A stretch of 64,000 nt of DNA from assembly GCF_021650975.2 (NCBI RefSeq), contig NZ_CP091285.1, forward strand, positions 1,426,001 to 1,490,000. The letters are read 5' to 3'. The translations under genes and the position numbers were made by a program. The DNA comes from Flavobacterium jumunjinense (lineage in GTDB: Bacteria > Bacteroidota > Bacteroidia > Flavobacteriales > Flavobacteriaceae). The notes under the pieces are model-generated. The model did no database searches. It was not told the origin of the DNA and was given only the letters and a program-made list of their open reading frames with translations. Below are positions 35,616 through 44,427 of this stretch, in pieces; the first letter of the stretch is position 1, and every line of letters begins with the position of its first letter.

Positions 35616-36263
35616 ATGACTGTTTCAGAAGAAAATTATTTAAAAGTAATTTATCATCTATCTTTAGTTTCTCCAAAAGGAGTAAATACAAATGCAATTG
35701 CTGGAATGCTAGATACTAAAGCATCATCGGTAACGGATATGATTAAAAAAATAGCAGAAAAAGATTTAGTAAGTTACATCAAATATCAAGGTGTTTCTCT
35801 AACAGAAAAAGGATTATATTCTGCTAAGATGATTGTTAGAAAGCATCGTCTATGGGAAGTGTTTTTAGTAGAAAAATTGCATTTCTCTTGGGATGAGGTT
35901 CATGAAATTGCGGAAGAATTGGAACATATTAAATCAGAAAAGCTAATTAATAAGTTAGATGAATTCTTAGAATTTCCCGATTTTGATCCGCATGGCGATC
36001 CAATTCCAAATGCAGATGGAGAAATTAAAAAAGTTCAAAAGAAATTACTTTCAGAAGTTGCGTTACAAATACAATATCAATGTGTAGGCGTAAAGGATAC
36101 TTCGGTTGAGTTTTTACAATTTCTAGATAAGAAAAATATTGCCCTTGGAACATTTATTACTATTCTAGAAAAGGAAGCATTTGATGAAACATTAAAAATT
36201 GAAGTGAATAGCAAAACGATTACGATATCAAATAAAATAGCAAATAACTTATACGTTCAATAA
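35616..36263 (+). CDS. DtxR/MntR-family metal-dependent transcriptional repressor
   Basis: This 215-residue regulator has an N-terminal winged helix (about 1-65, with GVNTNAIAGMLDTKASSVTDMIKK), a metal-binding dimerisation domain (about 66-140, with KHRLWEVFLVEKL, EVHEIAEELEH and FDPHGDPIPN) and a C-terminal FeoA/SH3-like domain (about 150-215). Metal-ligand Glu and His residues are present. It probably represses the divergent TonB receptor and its own operon with the ZIP transporter gene 2 bp downstream when Mn(II) or Fe(II) is sufficient. Confidence 0.92.
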   Translation: MTVSEENYLKVIYHLSLVSPKGVNTNAIAGMLDTKASSVTDMIKKIAEKDLVSYIKYQGVSLTEKGLYSAKMIVRKHRLWEVFLVEKLHFSWDEVHEIAEELEHIKSEKLINKLDEFLEFPDFDPHGDPIPNADGEIKKVQKKLLSEVALQIQYQCVGVKDTSVEFLQFLDKKNIALGTFITILEKEAFDETLKIEVNSKTITISNKIANNLYVQ

Positions 36264-36265
36264 TT

Positions 36266-37084
36266 ATGTATCAAGATTTAATTCAATATTTAGAAGGCAT
36301 AGATCCTATTTTGGCAGCTTTTTATGCTACTATGTTTACATGGTTAGTAACTGCTTTTGGTGCGTCATTTGTGTTTTTCTTTAAGACGATGAATAGAGCA
36401 GTTTTAGATGGAATGCTTGGTTTTACTGGTGGTGTTATGGTTGCCGCAAGTTACTGGAGTTTGCTTGCTCCTGCAATTGACATGAGTGAAGGGGAAGGAT
36501 TCGTTAAAGTAATGCCTGCAGCTATAGGTTTTTTAATGGGTGCTTTGTTTCTATTTGCTTTAGACAAAACATTGCCTCATTTACATATTAATTTTAAAGA
36601 AAGTGAAGGAATTAAATCACCTTGGCAACGTACAACTTTATTAGTTTTAGCAATTACGCTTCATAATATTCCAGAAGGTTTAGCAGTTGGTGTTTTGTTT
36701 GGAGGAGTTGCAGCAGGAATTCCTGAAGCATCTATAGCTGGTGCAGTTACTTTGGCTATCGGTATCGGTATTCAAAATTTCCCTGAAGGAATTGCTGTTT
36801 CTATGCCATTGAGAAGAATGGGAATGACAAGAAGAAAAAGTTTTATGTACGGACAAGCTTCTGCAATTGTAGAACCTATTGCAGGTGTAATTGGTGCAGT
36901 GGCTGTAACTTTTTTCACACCAATTTTACCTTATGCTCTTGCTTTTGCGGCTGGTGCAATGATATTCGTAGTGGTTGAAGAGGTTATTCCAGAAACACAA
37001 CAGGATAAACACACAGATATTGCAACCCTTGGTTTTATTGGAGGATTTATAGTTATGATGAGTTTAGATGTTGCTTTAGGATAA
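36266..37084 (+). CDS. ZIP family divalent metal transporter (ZupT-like)
   Basis: A 272-residue inner-membrane protein with eight predicted helices. The metal-site motifs of TM4 and TM5 are present: LHNIPEGLAVGVLFG (about 133-147) and GIQNFPEGIAVSMPL (about 168-182), plus VVEEVIPET. ZIP proteins import Zn, Fe or Mn into the cytoplasm. It follows the DtxR-type regulator by 2 bp, so it is probably the inner-membrane partner of the divergent TonB receptor. Confidence 0.93.
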   Translation: MYQDLIQYLEGIDPILAAFYATMFTWLVTAFGASFVFFFKTMNRAVLDGMLGFTGGVMVAASYWSLLAPAIDMSEGEGFVKVMPAAIGFLMGALFLFALDKTLPHLHINFKESEGIKSPWQRTTLLVLAITLHNIPEGLAVGVLFGGVAAGIPEASIAGAVTLAIGIGIQNFPEGIAVSMPLRRMGMTRRKSFMYGQASAIVEPIAGVIGAVAVTFFTPILPYALAFAAGAMIFVVVEEVIPETQQDKHTDIATLGFIGGFIVMMSLDVALG

Positions 37085-37113
37085 AATGTTTACATTAGTA
37101 TAAATTTTATAAG

Positions 37114-37548
37114 ATGAAGACAATTTTTATTTTTCTAACTGTTTTTTTATCACAATGTGCACCTAAACAAACAGAGAATGCTATGGCAGAAAACACAGTT
37201 GAAGTTTCAGATACTATACTTTTGAATACAAAAGAATTCGTTACTATTGGAAATGGGTACGAAATGAAAATTAGTAAGTTCGTTTCAGATTCTCGATGTC
37301 CAGAAGGAGTAAACTGTGTATGGATTGGTCAGGTTGAGATGAATGTTGCTGTTTATAAATCTAAAAAACTGGTAGAAGAAAAATTAATTCTTGTTACTTC
37401 TACTACCTTTGAAGAGAATAAAAAGTGGTTTGCTAAATATATTTTTGGTGATAATAAATCAATTACATCTATTGAAGTAAAACCAAATAGAGTAAAAGAC
37501 ATTGAGATTAAAGAAAACGAATATTTACTTGAAATTTTAAGTAAATAA
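37114..37548 (+). CDS. Hypothetical lipoprotein with a Cys-pair motif
   Basis: A 144-residue lipoprotein, lipobox SQC at Cys15. The middle contains DSRCPEGVNCVWIGQVEM (about 58-75), a motif seen in many small Bacteroidota proteins of unknown role; the two Cys probably form a disulfide. It lies 29 bp after the ZIP gene on the same strand and may be part of that operon. Its stop is 7 bp from that of the convergent FeoB-associated gene. Confidence 0.68.
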   Translation: MKTIFIFLTVFLSQCAPKQTENAMAENTVEVSDTILLNTKEFVTIGNGYEMKISKFVSDSRCPEGVNCVWIGQVEMNVAVYKSKKLVEEKLILVTSTTFEENKKWFAKYIFGDNKSITSIEVKPNRVKDIEIKENEYLLEILSK

Positions 37549-37555
37549 TTATCAA

Positions 37556-37684
37556 TTAATGACAAGCACAATCGTCACCACAAGATCCGGTTTTCTTAGG
37601 TTTCTTTTTCCAAAGGAATTTTCGAACTAAGAATCCTATCGCAACTGAAAGTGTTATGTAAACTAATATTTCTTGAATGTCCAT
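37556..37684 (-). CDS. FeoB-associated Cys-rich membrane protein (42 residues)
   Basis: A short ORF, reading MDIQEILVYITLSVAIGF and on through a basic stretch (RKFLWKKKPKK) to a C-terminal tail CGDDCACH. One membrane helix (about 4-20) followed by Lys/Arg and a Cys cluster is the layout of the FeoB-associated Cys-rich family, which often sits at the end of feo operons. It follows the barrel gene by 11 bp and is the fourth gene of the feo operon. A role in helping FeoB or binding iron is inferred. Confidence 0.85.
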   Translation of the reverse strand: MDIQEILVYITLSVAIGFLVRKFLWKKKPKKTGSCGDDCACH

Positions 37685-37695
37685 AATTTTATTTT

Positions 37696-38541
37696 TTAAA
37701 AGTAAATCCCTGCACCTAAAGTTACAAAATTATAAGTAGGTTCAGCAATTTTTAAGTGTTCAAATCCTAAAGAGAAATAATAATTTTTCTTATGAAGCTT
37801 ACTTTGTAGTTCGAAAGAATTTACAGGATGTGTATTAATGGAACTCCATTTTGCTGTTCCTGTAAAACTAATTCTTCGACTTAAGAAATAATCAGCATTT
37901 AATCCGTAGGCAAAACCAGCTTTCTTCACTTCATTACCAATATAAGTTGCTCCAAGACTCCACCCTAAATTAAAGCGATTGAATCTGATTCTGTCATAGC
38001 AAAGGTTAAATTGGAAAATTGAAAGCTTGTAACTTTTATCATTAATTCTGTCAAATTCATAGAGTTGATGAAAATCGGTTTGAAGATAAAAATACTGAAA
38101 GGGTCTTATTTTTGCTTTTAGATGATTACCAAATAAATTCTTACTATTATATACAAAACTGTTTTCTAAGTCGAGGCGCATTCTGTTTTTGTAAAGAGAA
38201 TCATTACTATTGAAATTGCCATAACTATCTTCTTTAAACGGATAAGGAGAAAGTTTGTTGTGTAGATGTTCTTCATTGTTATAATTGCCTATTAATCCAT
38301 ATTTGAATGTACCGTAAGTAATATATATAAAACCTTCAATAATTACTTCTACAAATAAGTTATCTGATGATGAGGATGAAGACGAACTACTTCTTGAAGA
38401 CGATGTTGATGAAGAATTATTTCTAACTCCAGAACTTTCTGTAAGAGCTTCTTTCGATTTTTCTATCTTTTTTTGACTATTTATGTTTGAATGAAACCCA
38501 CAAAAGATGATGACAAAAAAGAGCAGTAATTGATTTTTCAT
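37696..38541 (-). CDS. Hypothetical outer-membrane barrel protein in the feo operon
   Basis: A 281-residue protein with a signal peptide (1-22), then a low-complexity Ser-rich linker (about 43-60, mostly Ser with two Arg and a Thr) and, from about 62, alternating hydrophobic and polar strands ending in Phe, as in outer-membrane barrels. I recognise no family. It is placed 39 bp after feoB and 11 bp before the FeoB-associated gene. It may bring Fe(II) to the periplasm or merely travel with feo; nothing in the sequence decides. Confidence 0.65.
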   Translation of the reverse strand: MKNQLLLFFVIIFCGFHSNINSQKKIEKSKEALTESSGVRNNSSSTSSSRSSSSSSSSSDNLFVEVIIEGFIYITYGTFKYGLIGNYNNEEHLHNKLSPYPFKEDSYGNFNSNDSLYKNRMRLDLENSFVYNSKNLFGNHLKAKIRPFQYFYLQTDFHQLYEFDRINDKSYKLSIFQFNLCYDRIRFNRFNLGWSLGATYIGNEVKKAGFAYGLNADYFLSRRISFTGTAKWSSINTHPVNSFELQSKLHKKNYYFSLGFEHLKIAEPTYNFVTLGAGIYF

Positions 38542-38580
38542 AAAAACATTTTATACTAACGTATCAAAAACTAAACCATT

Positions 38581-40689
38581 TTATTTTAAAATTTGATAAG
38601 CAATTAAAGCTGTTAAATAGGCAAAACCACTCATAAAAACAAATTGAATTAATGGCCATTTCCAAGAATTAGTTTCTTTTTTAACAATAGCTATTGTCGA
38701 CATGCATTGCATTGCGAAAGCATAAAATAACAATAATGAAACGCCCGAAGCAAAATTGAATATTTTTTCACCAGTTACAGGATGTACTTCAGCAGCCATT
38801 CTTTTTCTAATAGTCACTTCTTCTTCGCCATGATTTCCAACATTATATATTGTTGCTAATGTTCCAACAAAAACTTCTCTTGCAGCAAATGAACTAACAA
38901 CTGCAATACCTATTTTCCAATCATAACCCAATGGTTTAATTACAGGTTCGATGGTTTTACCCATTATACCTATATATGAATTTTCTAGTTTATAACTATT
39001 TGTTTTATTATCAATAGCTTCAGTAGAAAGTTCTTCTTTGTTTTTAGTCATTTCCTGAATGACTATCTTTTCTGCATTTTTAAAATTAGAACTTGGTCCA
39101 TGCGAACCTAAGAACCAGAGAATAACGGATAAAGCCAAAATAATTTTCCCAGCACCAGCAACAAATGATTTAGTTTTTTCAATAACATTTAGCGCTACGT
39201 TTTTAAACATTGGCACTTTATAAGAAGGCATCTCTATAACAAAATAAGATTTGCAATTTAATTTTAGAAAATAATTTAAAAGCATTGCCGAAACTATAGC
39301 CATACCAAAACCTAAAAGATACAATAGCATTAATGTTAGTCCTTGTAAACTTAAAAAACCAAAAACTCTTTCTTCAGGTATGATTAATGAGATTAGAATT
39401 GAGTAAACAGGAAGTCTTGCAGAACAAGTTGTGAAAGGAGTAACTAAAATGGTTATTAATCGTTCTTTCCAATTTTCAATATTTCGAGCACCCATAATCG
39501 CTGGAATAGCACAAGCAGTTCCAGAAATTAAAGGGACAATACTTTTTCCAGATAATCCGAATTTACTCATTATTTTATCCATTAGAAAAACAACACGACT
39601 CATATAGCCACTTTCTTCTAAAACTGATATAAATAAGAATAGAAATGCAATTTGAGGAATAAAAATCACTATTCCGCTAATTCCAGGTATTATTCCTTCA
39701 CTCAAAAGATTAGTAAATTCTCCAGCAGGAATGTTGTTTTTTGTATATGTACTTAATGAGGTAAATGTCTCATCAATAAAATCCATTGGAATAGTACTCC
39801 AGTCAAAAATAGATTGAAATATAAGCATCAATATCCCGAAAAAGATAAGATAACCATATATTTTATGAGTAAGAATTCTATCTAATTTTGCTCTTAAATT
39901 GGTAGCTTTAGTTTTATCAACTTTTTGTCCAATTTTTAGTGTATCATTAATGAACTGATACCGTTTTATAGTTTCTTTCTGTTGTAGTCTCTTTAAATCA
40001 CTATGTGATTTAGTAAATGAATTTTTGATTTCATTTCGTTCTAAATTTAAAAAGTTAACATCTTGTGTAATAACTAGCCAAAGCTTGTATAATAGCTGAT
40101 TTGGAAATGCTCTTCTTAAGTTATCAAAATATTCTGGATCAATTATAGATGCGTTTAAACATGGTTCCGTTGATAGAGAATTATAATTGATTATTAAAGA
40201 TTTAAGTTCATTTATTCCCGTCTTTTTTCGAGAACTAACAAGCGCAATCTTGGTGTTTAGCTCTTTTTCAAGAGCAGGTATATCGAGTTCAATTCCTTTT
40301 AATTGCATTCTATCTGCCATATTAATGACAAGTATAGTTGGAATCTCAAGATCTTTTATTTGTGTAAATAAAAGTAAATTGCGTTTTAAATTTTCTACTT
40401 CGGTTACAACAATGGCAACATCGGGAAAGTCTTCGTCTTTTTTATTGAGTAATAATTCAATTACAACATTTTCATCAATTGAACTAGCATTTAAACTGTA
40501 GGTTCCAGGAAGATCAATAATCTTAGCCTTTATCGTTTCGGATAATTTACAGATACCTTGTTTTTTTTCAACAGTAATTCCAGGATAGTTTCCGACTTGT
40601 TGATTTAAACCCGTAAGCTGATTAAAAACAGAAGTTTTACCTACATTAGGGTTTCCAATTAAAGCAACTTTTATTGTAGCGTTTTGCAT
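38581..40689 (-). CDS. feoB: Ferrous iron transport protein B
   Basis: FeoB imports Fe(II) through the inner membrane. The 702-residue protein has the N-terminal G domain, with Walker A GNPNVGKTS (12-20), DLPGTYSL (about 58-65) and the NMAD G4 motif (about 123-126), a helical GDI-like region, and the membrane part with two Gate motifs (LISGTACAIPAIMGAR and CSARLPVY). Length is standard. It follows feoA by 4 bp. Confidence 0.97.
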   Translation of the reverse strand: MQNATIKVALIGNPNVGKTSVFNQLTGLNQQVGNYPGITVEKKQGICKLSETIKAKIIDLPGTYSLNASSIDENVVIELLLNKKDEDFPDVAIVVTEVENLKRNLLLFTQIKDLEIPTILVINMADRMQLKGIELDIPALEKELNTKIALVSSRKKTGINELKSLIINYNSLSTEPCLNASIIDPEYFDNLRRAFPNQLLYKLWLVITQDVNFLNLERNEIKNSFTKSHSDLKRLQQKETIKRYQFINDTLKIGQKVDKTKATNLRAKLDRILTHKIYGYLIFFGILMLIFQSIFDWSTIPMDFIDETFTSLSTYTKNNIPAGEFTNLLSEGIIPGISGIVIFIPQIAFLFLFISVLEESGYMSRVVFLMDKIMSKFGLSGKSIVPLISGTACAIPAIMGARNIENWKERLITILVTPFTTCSARLPVYSILISLIIPEERVFGFLSLQGLTLMLLYLLGFGMAIVSAMLLNYFLKLNCKSYFVIEMPSYKVPMFKNVALNVIEKTKSFVAGAGKIILALSVILWFLGSHGPSSNFKNAEKIVIQEMTKNKEELSTEAIDNKTNSYKLENSYIGIMGKTIEPVIKPLGYDWKIGIAVVSSFAAREVFVGTLATIYNVGNHGEEEVTIRKRMAAEVHPVTGEKIFNFASGVSLLLFYAFAMQCMSTIAIVKKETNSWKWPLIQFVFMSGFAYLTALIAYQILK

Positions 40690-40693
40690 TAAG

Positions 40694-40930
40694 TTAAATA
40701 GCGTTTTCGGTAATTATAATAATTTCATTTGCTGTTTCTTTTCGAATAGCTACATGAGAATCATTAATATTAAAATAATAAGGATCGCCTAAAGGGGCAA
40801 TTTGAATAAGTTCAACCAAATTTCCAGGTAGACAGCCCATTTCTAATAATTTCAGAGGAATTTCATCAATGTTAATTTCATCAATGTATCCCTTTTCACC
40901 AATTTTTAAATCTGATAATATTTTTTTCAA
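40694..40930 (-). CDS. feoA: Ferrous iron transport protein A
   Basis: A 78-residue SH3-like protein that works with FeoB. It has the FeoA pattern: LKIGEKGYIDEI, then LLEMGCLPGNLVELIQIAPLGDP and ISLRKE-like HVAIRKETA. The start is a TTG at 40930: a TAA lies in frame three codons upstream and there is no ATG near the N-terminus. First gene of the feo operon. The leader has a TTATTTAGA sequence (40933-40941) like that in two other iron-gene promoters here. Confidence 0.93.
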   Translation of the reverse strand: MKKILSDLKIGEKGYIDEINIDEIPLKLLEMGCLPGNLVELIQIAPLGDPYYFNINDSHVAIRKETANEIIIITENAI

Positions 40931-40954
40931 GCTTATTTAGATTGAATTAAAATA

Positions 40955-40962
40955 CAAATGTA
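40955..40962 (-). promoter_or_regulatory. Predicted -7 element of the feo operon
   Basis: TACATTTG on the minus strand matches TAnnTTTG, 24 bp before the feoA TTG. The TTATTTAGA sequence lies between it and the start. Confidence 0.6.
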
Positions 40963-41010
40963 CTTAATAATTAGAAAAGGATTCATAAAATAAGAATAAA
41001 AAAGCAGATG

Positions 41011-41673
41011 TTACTCAGATAAGTATAGAATGTCTTCATAGAGCTTTTTCACCTCTTCTAGGTTCGTTCCATCATAAAAGCCTCTAATTCTTCTTTTTTG
41101 GTCAATTAAAATGAAATTCTCAGTATGAACCATATCATACATCTCTTCTGGTTTACCGGTTTTAACAGCTAAATATGATTTTCGGGCTATATAATAAATG
41201 TCTTTTTTGTTTCCAGTAACCAAGTTCCATTTAGAATCAATAACTCCTTTTTCTATGGCATATTTTTTTAGTACCGAAACACTATCAATATCAGGTGTTA
41301 CAGAGTGGGAAAGTAACATTACTTTAGGGTTGTTTTTTATTTTATCTTGAAGCCAAACCATATTGTCCGTCATAATTGGACAAATTGTTGGACAAGTAGT
41401 AAAGAAAAAATCAGCAACATATATTTTACCTTCATAGTCTTTTTGAGAAATGAGTTTCCCGTTTTGGTTGGTAAACTCAAAATCTGGAATTATATGATTG
41501 TAGCCAATATGTTGAACAGTAGTGTCAACTAATTCAGGATTCACATCTCTTGGGTTGTAAATACGTAACTTTTTCTGAGGTTTTAAGAGTGTATAAATCC
41601 CTACGAATATGCTGGTTAAAATGAAGGCAAATACAATAATAAAACCAATATGTTTTTTATTTTCTATTCTCAT
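41011..41673 (-). CDS. SCO family copper chaperone for cytochrome oxidase
   Basis: A 220-residue membrane-anchored thioredoxin-fold protein: one helix at about 9-31, then the SCO domain with copper-binding Cys94 and Cys98 (TTCPTICPIM) and the third ligand His in VHTENFILID near residue 183. SCO1/SenC proteins deliver copper or reduce thiols for the CuA site of cytochrome c oxidase. It is monocistronic. Some SCO proteins act in redox signalling instead. Confidence 0.93.
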   Translation of the reverse strand: MRIENKKHIGFIIVFAFILTSIFVGIYTLLKPQKKLRIYNPRDVNPELVDTTVQHIGYNHIIPDFEFTNQNGKLISQKDYEGKIYVADFFFTTCPTICPIMTDNMVWLQDKIKNNPKVMLLSHSVTPDIDSVSVLKKYAIEKGVIDSKWNLVTGNKKDIYYIARKSYLAVKTGKPEEMYDMVHTENFILIDQKRRIRGFYDGTNLEEVKKLYEDILYLSE

Positions 41674-41680
41674 ACGTTTA

Positions 41681-41688
41681 CAAAATTA
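41681..41688 (-). promoter_or_regulatory. Predicted -7 element of the SCO gene
   Basis: TAATTTTG on the minus strand matches TAnnTTTG, with a leader of only a few bases before the ATG at 41673. Confidence 0.5.
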
Positions 41689-41762
41689 AATTATTATGTT
41701 TGAATTCTAATAAAACAATTGTTAATGTTATAATAATCAATGAATTCTAAAAAAAAACCACT

Positions 41763-41770
41763 TATATTTG
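41763..41770 (+). promoter_or_regulatory. Predicted -7 element of the T9SS beta-propeller gene
   Basis: TATATTTG matches TAnnTTTG, 24 bp upstream of the first ATG at 41795. Confidence 0.6.
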
Positions 41771-41794
41771 CGAATTACTAAATAAAAATCTTAA

Positions 41795-44356
41795 ATGATG
41801 AAAAAAACCTACATTTTACTATTATTAACATCATTTTGTAGTTTCTCACAATTTAATTCTTCGGCACCGTGGAATATAAATAATGAGAGTGCAAAATCGG
41901 GTGAAATGACAATCAATGAAGAGGTTACTTTATTTAATCAGTATTGGTCAAATAAAGATAAAAACGTTAAAGGATCTGGTCATAAACCATTTATGAGATG
42001 GGAAAATTATTGGAGAAATAATACAAATGACCAAGGATATTTAATTACACCTCAAGAAATTAACAATGCTTTTCAACAGAAACAGCAAGCAAAATTAAAT
42101 AAAAGCGCGACATCATTACCACCAAGTAATTGGCAACCAGTAGGTCCATTTACACATACAAATTCAGGTTCTTGGTCTTCTGGACAAGGAAGAGTTAATG
42201 TGGTCTATGTGGATCCTTCGAATGCAAATACTATGTATATAGGTACTCCAGCTGGAGGTATTTGGAAATCGGTAGATGCAGGAGTAAATTGGTTACCGCT
42301 TTCTGATGATTTACCGCAAATTGGAGTGTCAGGAATTGTTGTAGATCACACGAATTCTAATGTGATTTACATTGCAACTGGAGATAAGGATGCAGGAGAT
42401 ACTTATTCTGTTGGAGTTATGAAATCTACTGATGGAGGAGCGACATGGAATACTACAGGATTATCCTTTTTAAATACAAGTACAAGAGCAGGAGATATTA
42501 TTATGCATCCAACAAATAATCAGATATTATTATGTGCAACAAGTCAAGGAATCTTTAAAACAACAGATGCTGGTGTAACATGGACAAATGTGCAATCTGG
42601 AAATTTTGCTCAAGGTTCTATAAGGTTCAATACATTACTTATTAATAACATTTATGCTGTATCGAACAATAGGTTTTATAAATCAACAGATACAGGTTCA
42701 ACATTTACAAGTACTGCGACAGGATTGCCACCACCAACAACTAGTAATCCAACTAGAATGATAATGGAAATAACACCTGCTAACTATAGATATATTTATA
42801 TTTTAGCATATTCAAGTAATAAAACCACTTTAAATGGACTTGTAGGTCTTTACAGGTCAATTGACGGAGGAGATTCATTTGAATTAAAAAGTGATACAAA
42901 TACAGCTTCACCTACTGATTTTTTAGAATCTCGCCAAGGTTATTATGATTTGGCACTAGGAGTATCCCCAACAAATGCACAAGTGGTATATACAGGTTGT
43001 TTAAATCTTTGGAAATCTACTACAGGTGGAGGAGCTTTTACAAAAATTAATGATTGGAATCAGCCTACGACAAATCAATACACACATGCAGATATTCACT
43101 ATTTAGGTTTTCATGGAAATAAATTGTTTTGTGGAAGCGACGGAGGTGTATATGTTTCTACCGATAATGCAGCGAGTTTTACAGATTTAACAGCGAGTGC
43201 ACAAATAAGTCAATTCTACAGAGTTTCTGTATCAAAACAAACTTCTGCGAATATGGTAGGAGGTCTACAAGATAATGGTGGACATGCTTATAGTAATGGG
43301 CTTTGGAAAAATTATTATGGCGCGGATGGTATGGATACAGGAGTTGATCCAACAAATCAAAATTTATATTATGGTTTTATTCAATATGGAGGAGGACTGT
43401 ACGGTTCTACAAATGCTGGAAATAGTAGAAATATCTATGTAGGAGCACCGTCAGCTGAAACAGGAGCAAATGATGATGGAGGAAATTGGATTACACCATT
43501 AAAAATTAATAGTATTGGTGAAGTTTTTGCTGGATATGGAAACTTATATAAACTAAGTGGAAGTAGCTGGGTACAACAAAGTAATGCTGCAATTGGAACA
43601 GGAGATATTGAGTATATTGAAGTTGCTCCTTCTAATGATAATATAATGTATGTTGCTAATGGTAATCAGCTATATAAAAGTTCTAATAAAGGAGTAGCTA
43701 ACTCCTTGTCTTATACAGCATCTAGTGCTATTACTTCAATAGAAGCACATCATTCGGATGTAAATATTGTATATATAACAACAAGTGGAACAGGTGGGGA
43801 AGTTTTAAAGTCTACAGATGGCGGAACTAACTTTACTAGTATTTCTACAGGATTACCAAACATTGCTAAAAATATAATTATTCATCAAGGTCAAAACAGC
43901 GATAACCCTTTATATGTAGGGACAAGTTTAGGTGTTTACTATAGAGATGATTCAATGGCACAATGGGAACCTTTTGACACAAACTTACCAAATGTATCTG
44001 TGAGAGATTTAGAAATCAATTTAATAGATTCTAAATTAATTGCTGCAACTTATGGAAGAGGTATTTGGCAAACAGATATTCCTCAAGATCCATTATCTAG
44101 TGAAAGTTTCAAATTAACGAATATTAGTATTTATCCTAATCCATCAAGAGGGTTGTTTACAATTGCTCTTGGAGATGTCCAACCTAATTTAATTGAGGTA
44201 TACGACATCACAGGAAAAGTTATTCTTTCGAGAACGAATAATAGTATTACTAATTTCGAAACAAGTTTAGATTTGAGTTCTGCATCACAAGGAGTTTATT
44301 TTGTTAAAATAGGTTCTGATACAGGAACAACTACTAAGAAAATTATTAAAAAATAA
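41795..44356 (+). CDS. Secreted VPS10/sortilin-like BNR-repeat beta-propeller protein with T9SS sorting domain
   Basis: This 853-residue protein has a signal peptide (1-18, before Gln). Its body of about 100-760 is built from repeated beta-propeller blades with Asp-box/BNR motifs (for example KSTDGGATW, KTTDAGVTW, KSTDGGTNF), as in sortilin (VPS10) and xyloglucanase-like propellers. The last 80 residues form a type A T9SS sorting domain, starting near ISIYPNPSRGLF and ending in KKIIKK. It is exported to the cell surface or medium. Substrate or catalytic role unknown. Confidence 0.9.
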   Translation: MMKKTYILLLLTSFCSFSQFNSSAPWNINNESAKSGEMTINEEVTLFNQYWSNKDKNVKGSGHKPFMRWENYWRNNTNDQGYLITPQEINNAFQQKQQAKLNKSATSLPPSNWQPVGPFTHTNSGSWSSGQGRVNVVYVDPSNANTMYIGTPAGGIWKSVDAGVNWLPLSDDLPQIGVSGIVVDHTNSNVIYIATGDKDAGDTYSVGVMKSTDGGATWNTTGLSFLNTSTRAGDIIMHPTNNQILLCATSQGIFKTTDAGVTWTNVQSGNFAQGSIRFNTLLINNIYAVSNNRFYKSTDTGSTFTSTATGLPPPTTSNPTRMIMEITPANYRYIYILAYSSNKTTLNGLVGLYRSIDGGDSFELKSDTNTASPTDFLESRQGYYDLALGVSPTNAQVVYTGCLNLWKSTTGGGAFTKINDWNQPTTNQYTHADIHYLGFHGNKLFCGSDGGVYVSTDNAASFTDLTASAQISQFYRVSVSKQTSANMVGGLQDNGGHAYSNGLWKNYYGADGMDTGVDPTNQNLYYGFIQYGGGLYGSTNAGNSRNIYVGAPSAETGANDDGGNWITPLKINSIGEVFAGYGNLYKLSGSSWVQQSNAAIGTGDIEYIEVAPSNDNIMYVANGNQLYKSSNKGVANSLSYTASSAITSIEAHHSDVNIVYITTSGTGGEVLKSTDGGTNFTSISTGLPNIAKNIIIHQGQNSDNPLYVGTSLGVYYRDDSMAQWEPFDTNLPNVSVRDLEINLIDSKLIAATYGRGIWQTDIPQDPLSSESFKLTNISIYPNPSRGLFTIALGDVQPNLIEVYDITGKVILSRTNNSITNFETSLDLSSASQGVYFVKIGSDTGTTTKKIIKK

Positions 44357-44362
44357 ATTTTA

Positions 44363-44397
44363 ATAGAGCTGGCTGAAAAGTCAGCTCTATTTTTTTA
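44363..44397 (+). terminator. Intrinsic terminator with GAAA tetraloop
   Basis: A 12-bp stem with one wobble pair (44363-44374 with 44379-44390) closed by GAAA and followed by seven T. It ends the beta-propeller transcript. Confidence 0.88.
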
Positions 44398-44427
44398 TAC
44401 TCCATGTTTAACTTTATTTTTTTGCAT

